Positions 17,607 to 24,746 of a stretch of 64,000 nucleotides of DNA are shown piece after piece. Under the pieces are notes generated by a model that was given only the letters and a program-made list of their open reading frames with translations, made no database searches and was not told the origin of the DNA. Positions within the stretch are counted from its first letter, which is position 1. Each line of letters opens with the position of its first letter. Source of the DNA: Pseudonocardia autotrophica (GTDB lineage: Bacteria; Actinomycetota; Actinomycetes; Mycobacteriales; Pseudonocardiaceae); the NCBI RefSeq assembly GCF_000717175.1, contig NZ_JNYD01000003.1, positions 372,001 to 436,000 on the forward strand, given 5' to 3'. Position numbers and translations under genes: made by a program.

Positions 17607-17663
17607 GACATCCTCCTGGTGCGGTTGGGACTCCAAGCCCGCACACCCCACCAGGAGGATGTC
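17607..17663 (-). repeat. 15-bp inverted repeat covering the transposase ribosome site
   Basis: GACATCCTCCTGGTG (17607-17621) is the exact reverse complement of 17649-17663, with a 27-nt loop. In the transposase mRNA the proximal arm contains the AGGAGG ribosome site immediately before the GTG start. The folded form would hide the start. It may also be the subterminal repeat of the element. The remaining spacer to 17915 holds no gene. Confidence 0.65.
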
Positions 17664-17915
17664 CCGCGACTTCAACCGCTCAGGTTGTTACTACCAAGGG
17701 CCACCGACGACGGCGGGTCCCCTCCAGAGCTGCTGAGCAGTAGGAATTGGCAGGCGTCGCCGGGACCAGTCCGCCCCGTCTCCGGGCGGGAAGTCGGAAA
17801 AGAACGTACCGATCTCGTCACGGAGCGGCCCGGTTCCTCCGGGTCCCATGGCGACCGCCGCACAGCCCGGGGCAGCCGCCGCACGCTTGATGGGCCAGAG
17901 CGCTACTTTACAGTG

Positions 17916-18779
17916 ATGAGTGAGGCTCGAACGGGCGTCTCCACGGCGCGGCCGGACACCGAGGGGAAGCTCGCGGCTCGAGTCGCCGAGCAGCTCGAAG
18001 AAGAGATCGTCACGGCGGGATGGCCCGTCGGCAGGGTGATCGGGTCCGAGTCCGATCTGCTGAGCCGGGTCAAGGTCAGCAGGGCGGTCTTCCGCGAGGC
18101 GGTGCGGATCCTCGAACACCACGATGTGGCTTACATGCGCCGAGGGCCCGGGGGAGGCCTCGTGGTCAAGGCACCGGATTCCGCGGCCGCGGTCCGGGCG
18201 TCGGCGCTGTACCTCGGATATCGCAACGCCACCTGGGAGCAGGTGTTCGAGGCGCGCGTCGCGCTGGAGCTGCAATGCGTCGAGCTGGCCACGCGACAGA
18301 TCGACGAGGAGGGCATCGCGTTGCTCCGGGCGACCCTCGAGCGAGAGAACGAGGTTCAGCAGACCGGCCTGCTCGGTACCAACGATCTGCACACCGCGCT
18401 CGCCCGCATCTCCGGCAATCCGGCGTTCGAGCTGTTCATCGACGTCCTGACCCGGCTCAGCGTGGGCGGGCGGTCGATGACGCGGACCGCCCGAGCTGCC
18501 GGGGAGGTGAGCGAGGGACACGCAAAGATCGTGGACGCCGTCGTCTCCGGCGATGTCGCCTTGGCCAGGCACCACATGAGGGTGCATCTCGACCACATCT
18601 TCGACAGCCTCCGCGCGCAGGCGGAACCGCCCGGGCCGAGGCTGCTGGCGCACCGTCAGATCGGCCCCGACGTCTCCGAGCCCCACGACAAGCGAGGTGA
18701 TCCGCTCGGAGCGAGCGACGACACCACAGGGCGTCCCGGTCGCGACTCTGCGGCGATCTTCAGGGATCCGTTCACCTGA
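17916..18779 (+). CDS. FadR-subfamily GntR regulator (paralogue 1)
   Basis: This 287-residue protein has an N-terminal winged helix (KLAARVAEQLEEEIVTAGWP, SESDLLSRVKVSRAVFREAVRILEHH) and an FCD-type helical ligand domain (FEARVALELQCVELATRQ... VVSGDVALARHHMRVHL). FadR-type proteins repress catabolic operons until an acyl or CoA-type ligand binds. It is strongly similar to the protein at 51072. The ATG at 17916 lies 6 nt after a TACTTT hexamer with no ribosome site, so a leaderless mRNA is likely. It converges on the hydratase operon, overlapping it by 8 bp. The tail of about 50 residues is absent from the paralogue. Confidence 0.85.
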   Translation: MSEARTGVSTARPDTEGKLAARVAEQLEEEIVTAGWPVGRVIGSESDLLSRVKVSRAVFREAVRILEHHDVAYMRRGPGGGLVVKAPDSAAAVRASALYLGYRNATWEQVFEARVALELQCVELATRQIDEEGIALLRATLERENEVQQTGLLGTNDLHTALARISGNPAFELFIDVLTRLSVGGRSMTRTARAAGEVSEGHAKIVDAVVSGDVALARHHMRVHLDHIFDSLRAQAEPPGPRLLAHRQIGPDVSEPHDKRGDPLGASDDTTGRPGRDSAAIFRDPFT

Positions 18780-19539
18780 CGACCCAGGACGGCGGACGTC
18801 GCTCGCCGAAGGCGCGGATCCCCTCCTGGCCCTCGGCGCCCGCGAAGTACCTCGCCGAGAGCGCGTTCATCGCCGCGAAGTCCGCTGCCATCGTGCCGGG
18901 TCGCTCGCGGCGCAGCAGCTCCTTGGCCCCGGCGAGCGCTGCCGGGGCGCCCAGCCGGAGCATGTCCAGGTAACGATCCACCTCCGCATCGACCGCCTCG
19001 CGGGGCACCGCCCGGTTCAGCAGTCCCACCTCGACCGCGCGCACGGCGTCGAAGGTCTCGCCGGTGAGGAACAGCTCCTGGGCGGCGCGGGGGGTCAGCC
19101 GGGGTAGCACGGTCACGGAGATGACCGCGGGCACCACACCGAGCCGCACCTCCGAGAAGCCGAAGGTGGCGGTGTCGGCGGCGATGGCGATGTCGCACGC
19201 CGCTACGAGACCGACGCCACCCGCCCGCGCCGGTCCGGTGAGCCGCGCGAGCACCGGCTTGGGCGACGTCCAGAGCGTCTCCAGGATTCGTGGCAGCTCG
19301 GAGACGCCCTGGTCTTCCGCCGCGGCACCGCGGGACTCCTTGAGATCCATGCCCGCGCAGAACACCGTCCCGGTGTGGGTCAGAAGGACCACTCGGGCGG
19401 CCTCGTCGCCGAGGGCGGAGTCGAGGTGGTCGATCAGCTCGCGACGCAGCTGGGCGGACAGCGCGTTGCGGTTGGCGGGCGAGTCGAGGGTGATCGTCGC
19501 GATGCCGTCATATGTCTCGCGGTGGACGAGCTCGGTCAC
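18772..19539 (-). CDS. enoyl-CoA hydratase/isomerase
   Basis: This 255-residue crotonase has an N-terminal [15 protein letters not shown], an oxyanion-hole segment [10 protein letters not shown], and a second one at [30 protein letters not shown]. The Glu of the LG-x-VPA region aligns less clearly than in true hydratases, so isomerase or methylglutaconyl-type activity is possible. ATG at 19539 overlaps the stop of the CoA-transferase beta gene (ATGA). The operon order HMG-CoA lyase, CoA-transferase A, B, hydratase suggests a leucine/isoprenoid-type pathway, in which a 3-methylglutaconyl-CoA hydratase would precede the lyase. Confidence 0.85.
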   Translation of the reverse strand: MTELVHRETYDGIATITLDSPANRNALSAQLRRELIDHLDSALGDEAARVVLLTHTGTVFCAGMDLKESRGAAAEDQGVSELPRILETLWTSPKPVLARLTGPARAGGVGLVAACDIAIAADTATFGFSEVRLGVVPAVISVTVLPRLTPRAAQELFLTGETFDAVRAVEVGLLNRAVPREAVDAEVDRYLDMLRLGAPAALAGAKELLRRERPGTMAADFAAMNALSARYFAGAEGQEGIRAFGERRPPSWVVR

Positions 19540-20174
19540 GGTGCCGCCACACCCAGTGGCGCGTCCGTGGCCGCTCGCACCTCGTCCTCGGTGACGCCGG
19601 GGGCGGTCTCGACCAGCTGCAGGCCGTCAGAGGTGACGTCGATCACGGCGAGGTCGGTGATGATCCGGTCGACCACCCGCAGCCCCGTGTAGGGCAGAGT
19701 GTTCTCACGCAGGATCTTCGGCGAGCCGTCGCGGGCGGTGTGCTCCATCAGGACGATGACGCGTCGGGCGCCGTGGACGAGGTCCATGGCCCCACCCATG
19801 CCCTTGACCATCTTGCCGGGGACCATCCAGTTCGACAGGTCCCCGCGTTCGGAGACCTGCATCGCACCCAGCACCGCGACGTCCAGGTTGCCGCCACGGA
19901 TGATCCCGAAGGACAGCGCGGAGTCGAAGAAGGACGCACCCGGGCGGACGGTGACGGTCTCCTTCCCCGCGTTGATCAGGTCCGGGTCGACGTGGTCGGC
20001 GTGGGGGTACGGGCCGGTGCCGAGGATCCCGTTCTCACTGTGCAGCACCACGTGCACCCCGGCGGGGAGGTGGTTCGGGATGAGCGTCGGCAGACCGATG
20101 CCGAGGTTGACGTACTCGCCGTCCCGGAGCTCGGCGGCGGCACGGGCGGCCATCTGCTGGCGGGACAGGCTCAC
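19536..20174 (-). CDS. 3-oxoacid CoA-transferase subunit B
   Basis: This 212-residue protein is the beta subunit of a family I CoA-transferase (SCOT type). [14 protein letters not shown] and the active-site SENGILG are present, with the catalytic Glu at residue 47, and [14 protein letters not shown] follows. It transfers CoA from succinyl-CoA to a 3-oxoacid, such as acetoacetate released by HMG-CoA lyase. GTG at 20174 overlaps the stop of subunit A (GTGA) and its own stop overlaps the hydratase start. Acetoacetate, 3-oxoadipate or a branched 3-oxoacid cannot be told apart from sequence; context favours acetoacetate. Confidence 0.88.
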   Translation of the reverse strand: MSLSRQQMAARAAAELRDGEYVNLGIGLPTLIPNHLPAGVHVVLHSENGILGTGPYPHADHVDPDLINAGKETVTVRPGASFFDSALSFGIIRGGNLDVAVLGAMQVSERGDLSNWMVPGKMVKGMGGAMDLVHGARRVIVLMEHTARDGSPKILRENTLPYTGLRVVDRIITDLAVIDVTSDGLQLVETAPGVTEDEVRAATDAPLGVAAP

Positions 20175-20935
20175 GACTCGACTCCCACGGCTGCCTCCGT
20201 GACGGTGGTCTTCTCGACACGCTTTTCGACGTCGGGGGCGTACACGACGTGTTGGACGAAAACGCCGGGCAGGTGGACGTGGGCGGGATCGATCTCGCCG
20301 GGTTCGACGAGCTCCTGTACCTCGGCGATGGTGACCCGCCCGGCCATGGCGCACAGCGGATTGAAGTTCTGGGCCGACTTGTCGAACACGAGGTTGCCGT
20401 GGCGGTCGCCCTTGGCAGCGGCCACGAGCGCGAAGTCGGTGACGATGGCCTCTTCGAGGACATGGTCGACCCCCCGGAAGGTGCGGACCTCCTTGGCGGG
20501 TGAGGAGACGGCGACCGCCCCGTCGGCGGCGTAGCGCCAGGGCAGCCCACCGTCGGCGATCTGGGAGCCGACGCCGGCAGGGGTGAAGAACGCGGGGATA
20601 CCGCAACCACCGGCGCGCAGCCGCTCGGCGAGTGTGCCCTGGGGGCACAGCTCCACCTCCAGCTCGCCGGCCAGGTACTGGCGGGCGAACTCCTTGTTCT
20701 CCCCCACGTAGGAACCGGTGACGCGCCGGATCCGACGGTCGGACAGCAGGAGACCCAGCCCCCAGTCGTCGACCCCGCAGTTGTTGGACACGACCTCCAG
20801 GCGTGTCGTCCCGGCCTCGTGCAGTGCGGCGATCAGGGTGGACGGGATCCCGCAGAGCCCGAACCCTCCGACCGCGAGCGTCGCACCGTCGCGGACGCCG
20901 GCCAGCGCCTGGTCGGCGGTCACCACCTTGTCCAT
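20171..20935 (-). CDS. 3-oxoacid CoA-transferase subunit A
   Basis: This 254-residue protein is the alpha subunit of the same family I CoA-transferase. The N-terminal [21 protein letters not shown] is the glycine-rich CoA-binding signature, and [18 protein letters not shown] plus [15 protein letters not shown] are typical. It works as a heteromer with subunit B encoded next to it. It starts with ATG at 20935 with a GGAGGAA ribosome site, 25 bp after the stop of HMG-CoA lyase, and is co-transcribed with it. Confidence 0.9.
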   Translation of the reverse strand: MDKVVTADQALAGVRDGATLAVGGFGLCGIPSTLIAALHEAGTTRLEVVSNNCGVDDWGLGLLLSDRRIRRVTGSYVGENKEFARQYLAGELEVELCPQGTLAERLRAGGCGIPAFFTPAGVGSQIADGGLPWRYAADGAVAVSSPAKEVRTFRGVDHVLEEAIVTDFALVAAAKGDRHGNLVFDKSAQNFNPLCAMAGRVTIAEVQELVEPGEIDPAHVHLPGVFVQHVVYAPDVEKRVEKTTVTEAAVGVES

Positions 20936-20960
20936 GTCGATTCCTCCTGTCGGGGACGGT

Positions 20961-21890
20961 TCAGCCGGTGAGTGCGGTCACGACCCGCGACGGACTGGGT
21001 CGGCCGAGATGCCCGGCCAGCCAGATGCTGGTCTCGACCATCTTCGAGAGGTCCACCCCGGTCTCGACGCCCAGCCCATGGAGCTGCCAGAGGAGGTCCT
21101 CGGTCGCCAGGTTGCCGGTCGCCGATCCGGCGAACGGACACCCGCCCAGGCCACCCGCCGAGGCGTCGATCGTGCTGACTCCCCGCCGCATCGCGGTGAG
21201 CGAGTTCGCCAGGGCCTGGCCGTAGGTGTCGTGGAAGTGCACCGCGATCGTGTCGATCGACATCCCGGAGGCGACGAGCGCGTCGAGGACGGCCACGACC
21301 CGGCCCGGAGTGGCGACGCCGACGGTGTCGCCGAGGCTCAGCTCGGTGCAGCCCAGTCTCATCATCCGGGTGGCGACATCGAGCAGCCGAGGGATCGGGA
21401 CCGCGCCCTCCCAAGGGTCGCCGAAGCACATCGAGAGATATCCCCGCACACCGAGGCCGGCCTCGCGGGCGCGCGCGACCACCGGGGCGAACATCTCCAG
21501 CGACTCGTCGACCGTGCGGTTCAGGTTGCGCCGGGCGAAGGTCTCCGTGACGCTGCCGAACACCGCGATGTCCTGGACGCCCAGGTCCAGGGCCCGCTCA
21601 AGCCCGCGATCGTTGGGCACCAGCACCGGGTACCGGACCCCCGGCGCCGGCCGCAGCCCCCGGAGGAGCTCTTCGGCGTCGGCGAGCTGGGGCACCCACT
21701 TCGGGTGGACGAGGCTCGTCGTCTCCACCACCGCGTGGCCTGCGTCGACCAGGCGCTCGATGAGCTCCGCCTTCACGGCCACGGGCACCGCCGTAGCCTC
21801 GTTCTGAAGCCCGTCCCGCGGACCGACCTCGCAGATCGTGACCCTTGACGGCAACGGAAGCCCGTCGAGCGGATCCACACCGAAGTCCAC
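20961..21890 (-). CDS. hydroxymethylglutaryl-CoA lyase
   Basis: This 309-residue DRE-TIM barrel protein has ICEVGPRDGLQNE with the catalytic Arg-Asp. A Leu/Val-rich barrel follows, with HFHDTYGQALAN supplying metal-binding His, and the lyase signature SAGGLGGCPFAGSATGN carries the active-site Cys. It cleaves HMG-CoA to acetyl-CoA and acetoacetate, which the adjacent CoA-transferase can activate. The enzyme is the endpoint of leucine and acyclic-terpene (Liu/Atu) degradation, which fits the divergent linalool dehydratase-like gene. It is the first gene of this minus-strand operon. A candidate control element lies in 21936-21955. Confidence 0.9.
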   Translation of the reverse strand: MDFGVDPLDGLPLPSRVTICEVGPRDGLQNEATAVPVAVKAELIERLVDAGHAVVETTSLVHPKWVPQLADAEELLRGLRPAPGVRYPVLVPNDRGLERALDLGVQDIAVFGSVTETFARRNLNRTVDESLEMFAPVVARAREAGLGVRGYLSMCFGDPWEGAVPIPRLLDVATRMMRLGCTELSLGDTVGVATPGRVVAVLDALVASGMSIDTIAVHFHDTYGQALANSLTAMRRGVSTIDASAGGLGGCPFAGSATGNLATEDLLWQLHGLGVETGVDLSKMVETSIWLAGHLGRPSPSRVVTALTG

Positions 21891-21935
21891 CGTCGCCTCC
21901 TCGCGTCGTAGCGGTGCCTTTCACCGCCGCCACTC

Positions 21936-21955
21936 CAATTAAGGATACTGTAAGC
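21936..21955 (-). promoter_or_regulatory. candidate control element upstream of HMG-CoA lyase operon
   Basis: On the minus strand this reads AGTATCCT (reverse complement of 21942-21949) flanked by AT-rich bases, in otherwise GC-rich DNA between divergent genes. The same 8-mer occurs at 58236-58243, and the related AGTACACT at 51928 and 63552, all upstream of catabolic genes. It may be a GntR operator or simply a -10 hexamer (TATCCT). The rest of 21891-22177 shows no gene. Confidence 0.35.
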
Positions 21956-22177
21956 GACAACCTGTCGTGGTCGAAAGGGGGAGTGCGGCGGCGAGCGCCT
22001 ACAGCCATGGCCTGTGACGTTGCTCGCTCCGCAACGTCGCCGTACGCGAACCGACGATGGCGTCGCCCACTGACCGGCCCTAACGTTTGCTCGAGGCCCC
22101 CGGCCTGCGACGTCGCGTCCGGTGGGGGCAGGTTCTCGACATGTCGGCGTCGCGTCAGTCTCAGTGAGGAGGAGGCC

Positions 22178-22384
22178 GTGGCACTCACCCGGTCGTCGGT
22201 GGTGACCAAGGTCGGCGAGAAGTACGACCAGCTGACCCGAACCGTTCCGGAGCTGTGGGGCTACCCGCTGTTCTGCGGAATCATGAGGGTCGTCTTCACG
22301 GACGCCCAACGAGCTCCGTTCCAGGTGGGGGAAGCGCGGACGGCGGCCGAGTCCGGGCGGCGCACCCCGGCCAAACTCGTCTGA
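22178..22384 (+). CDS. small protein preceding the linalool dehydratase-like gene
   Basis: This 68-residue frame starts at GTG 22178 with a strong GAGGAGGAGG ribosome site and ends 59 bp before the next gene. It contains a compact aromatic segment (YDQLTRTVPELWGYPLFCGIMRVVF) with a Cys and little Arg bias, unlike random GC-rich frames. I do not recognise a family. It may be a small partner or leader peptide of the dehydratase-like protein, since the two share one short transcript. Confidence 0.55.
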   Translation: MALTRSSVVTKVGEKYDQLTRTVPELWGYPLFCGIMRVVFTDAQRAPFQVGEARTAAESGRRTPAKLV

Positions 22385-22443
22385 CATCGCTCGGTCGACC
22401 GCAGACGCGGTCTGGATTCACTGTGGAACGAAGGAGACGGGGC

Positions 22444-24471
22444 GTGGGGAACACGTTGACACGCAAGGCGAGACTCACGATCGCCGCACTCGCGGCGGGA
22501 GCGTCCGTCGCGAGCGCCGTGGGAGCCGTACGGACGAAGGCGGCGCCCGCGCTGCCCGAGTCCGGGGGCGAGGCCCCACCGGTCGATGTCGAGTCCATCC
22601 TGATCCCGGAGCGCGAGCACCGGTTCGGGCAGGCGACCCGGGCCGCGATGCGCCGGGTCGGGCTCTCCGTCACCGCAGGGCAGCTCGCGGGACTCGCGCT
22701 GTCGCTGGTGCCGGACCGACCCCGGCTCAACGCGTTCGGGGCCGGGCTGATCGCGCCCGGTCTGGGACATCTGGCCACGGGGCGCCCGGTGGGCGCGGTG
22801 GGCGCGGCGGCGTCCCTGCCCGCCTCGCTGACCGCGTTCTTCTCGACCGGGATGAACGTGGCTCCGCCGCTCGCCTGGGTGGGTAGCGCGGTCCACGCCG
22901 GTCTGCGGAACCGGACCGGCCGGGCCGTCTCACCCGCCGTCCCGGCGATCGCTGCGACGGCGATCGCGGGGGCCTACGGAGTGGAGGCCCTGCGGCGCAA
23001 GGCCCTGCTGGCCCGTCAGCAGGAGCAGGGCGCGGGGGTCAATCAGTACCTTTCGACCGTGACTCCGCCGCTGCGGGGCACGGACGCACCCGAGGTGGCC
23101 GTCGCCGAGGAGCTCGATGACGTCGAGCTGGCGCTGGTGCGCAGGCTGGTCGACATCTCCCTACAGGAGGCCAACGACTGGTCGAACTACGAGCTGATCG
23201 ACCAGTTCCGCGAATCGGCGGTCCGGTACAGCATGACGGGCAACATGCGGGCGCTGCAGGCCCTGCAGTACGCGCGGATGCCCGCCTTCCGCGGCTACGT
23301 CTCCGAGGCGCAGCGGCAGCTGATCCTCAAGCACCAACAGCCCCTCGTCTGGAAGTACTGGTTCTGGGAGAACCTGTGGGGCAACCTCAGCCTGAACCCG
23401 GACCCGATGGTGCGCCAGAACATCATGCTCGGCGGGTGGCTCTCCACCACCATCGGCGCCTACGAGCGCCTCACCGGTGACTACCGCTTCAACGAGCCCG
23501 ACTCGTTGAGCTTCGTCGTCAACTCGCGGCTGTCCTTCTCGTACTCCTACGAGACGATGCTCGCGGTCCTGGCGGACCAGTTCGAGAAGTCTCCCTACGG
23601 CCTGGTGGCGTGTGAGCCGAACTGGATCTACACCCTCTGCAATACCTTCGGGGTGGCCGGAGCCTACCTGCACTCCAAGATCCACGGCTCCGACCTCTTC
23701 GACCGGATCGGGCCCGGTTACGTCGCGGGGTTCCAGGAGGAGTTCCTTGGGCCGGAGGGGCTAACCAGGGCCTACATGTCGACTCGCACCGGCCTGTCCG
23801 GGCCCTCGGCCACGGGCATTCTCACCGCGGCCTACCAGCGCCCGTTCGCCCCGAACCTGGCGGACCGGGCCTGGGCGCTGACCAAGGGCGCCTTCGAGAC
23901 CCGTCCGGACGGGGCCGTCCGGCTCAAGTCCGGCAAGGGAGTCTTCGACCCGGGCAACTACTCCACCAACGGGACCTACGGCACCGCCCTGATCGCCGGG
24001 GCGATGCGGGAGGCGGGCGAGGAGGAGCTCGCCCTCGGTGCGCTGGCCGGCATCCAGGAGAAGCACGACGTCTACGTCAACGACCGCGGATGGCTGCAAG
24101 TCGAGGGCGCGTCCGGCATGGCCCACGCCGAGGTCGCACACAGCATGTTCGCGCGTAAAGGCACGTGGCTGAACCTGATGAGCAAGGGGATGCCCGAGCA
24201 CTGGCGCACCGGACCGCTGCTCGAGTCCGTTCCCTACCCCGAGGTCCTGGTCGGCCGGGCGGTCAGCAACGACGGCGAGGACCTCGAGGTCGTGCTGCAC
24301 CCGGGGTCGGGCAGTGGACGGCGCACCGTCGAGCTCTCGCAGCTGGTCCCCGGACGCCGCTACAAGGCGCAGGGCGCCGTGCAGCAGCAGTTCGACGCAG
24401 ACTCCTCGGGTGCCGCATCGGTGGAAGTCGACGTCGAGGGCCGCACCGAGCTGCACGTCGTCCCGGCATAG
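22444..24471 (+). CDS. linalool dehydratase/isomerase-like protein with N-terminal membrane domain
   Basis: The C-terminal two thirds of this 675-residue protein resemble linalool dehydratase-isomerase. It has an aromatic WKYWFWENLWGNLS segment, DPMVRQNIMLGGW, and the motif CEPNWIYTLC. That places two Cys at residues 390 and 399, the same 9-residue spacing as the catalytic Cys pair in the Castellaniella enzyme. The first 180 residues are different: several hydrophobic helices suggest a membrane anchor. The known enzyme interconverts linalool and geraniol and forms myrcene. Here it could hydrate, dehydrate or isomerise a terpenoid alcohol. GTG at 22444 has a GAAGGAGA site. Alcohol and aldehyde dehydrogenases downstream at 31160-33781 fit geraniol oxidation. 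Confidence 0.75.
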   Translation: MGNTLTRKARLTIAALAAGASVASAVGAVRTKAAPALPESGGEAPPVDVESILIPEREHRFGQATRAAMRRVGLSVTAGQLAGLALSLVPDRPRLNAFGAGLIAPGLGHLATGRPVGAVGAAASLPASLTAFFSTGMNVAPPLAWVGSAVHAGLRNRTGRAVSPAVPAIAATAIAGAYGVEALRRKALLARQQEQGAGVNQYLSTVTPPLRGTDAPEVAVAEELDDVELALVRRLVDISLQEANDWSNYELIDQFRESAVRYSMTGNMRALQALQYARMPAFRGYVSEAQRQLILKHQQPLVWKYWFWENLWGNLSLNPDPMVRQNIMLGGWLSTTIGAYERLTGDYRFNEPDSLSFVVNSRLSFSYSYETMLAVLADQFEKSPYGLVACEPNWIYTLCNTFGVAGAYLHSKIHGSDLFDRIGPGYVAGFQEEFLGPEGLTRAYMSTRTGLSGPSATGILTAAYQRPFAPNLADRAWALTKGAFETRPDGAVRLKSGKGVFDPGNYSTNGTYGTALIAGAMREAGEEELALGALAGIQEKHDVYVNDRGWLQVEGASGMAHAEVAHSMFARKGTWLNLMSKGMPEHWRTGPLLESVPYPEVLVGRAVSNDGEDLEVVLHPGSGSGRRTVELSQLVPGRRYKAQGAVQQQFDADSSGAASVEVDVEGRTELHVVPA

Positions 24472-24530
24472 CGGAGAACAGCGACGGCTCGGAGGCATCC
24501 CCGCCCAGCCGGAGAGGAAGATCGAAGACG

Positions 24531-24644
24531 ATGGCGTGCTGCATCCTGCTCATCGAGGCCGTCGATCGGCTCACCACGGCCTGGCGGCTGCGCCGGGCCA
24601 AGTCGCGGCGGCCGGCCCCGGAGACCGTCAGCCTGGTGCGGTGA
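24531..24644 (+). CDS. possible 37-residue small protein after the dehydratase-like gene
   Basis: A short frame begins at ATG 24531 with GGAGAGGAAG upstream. It encodes a hydrophobic Cys-containing start (MACCILLIEAVDRL) and a basic tail. It lies 59 bp after the dehydratase-like gene and before a bidirectional terminator, so it would be on the same transcript. Membrane association is possible. There is no family match I can name, and the frame is short enough to arise by chance. Confidence 0.4.
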   Translation: MACCILLIEAVDRLTTAWRLRRAKSRRPAPETVSLVR

Positions 24645-24667
24645 GACTGCCGCGAACTGCGCCACAG

Positions 24668-24708
24668 ACGAGAACGCTCGGCCGGATGATCCGGCCGAGC
24701 GTTCTCGT
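24668..24708. terminator. bidirectional hairpin terminator
   Basis: A 19-bp perfect stem (24668-24686 with 24690-24708, arm ACGAGAACGCTCGGCCGGA) with a 3-nt loop lies between convergent genes. It can stop transcription from both the dehydratase-like transcript and the thiolase-like fusion gene. Confidence 0.88.
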
Positions 24709-24746
24709 CCGTGGGGGCCGCCCGCCGGGGCGGTGCGGCGGTCAGC

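Larger units (their letters stand above)
15960..17690 (-). mobile_element. IS110-family insertion sequence (ends approximate)
   Basis: The element comprises the transposase gene at 16239-17606, a longer 3' flank and a short 5' flank. Both flanks contain a CACCAGGA/TCCTGGTG motif in opposite orientation followed outwards by GACTTC, at about 15966-15981 and 17649-17676. IS110 members usually lack long terminal repeats, so the ends cannot be fixed by eye. Insertion or an associated deletion explains the truncated SDR on the left. Confidence 0.6.

Noticed and set aside
16326..18779. 817-residue plus-strand open frame
   Set aside because: Its first 530 residues are antisense to the IS110 transposase; only the part from 17916 encodes a protein (GntR).
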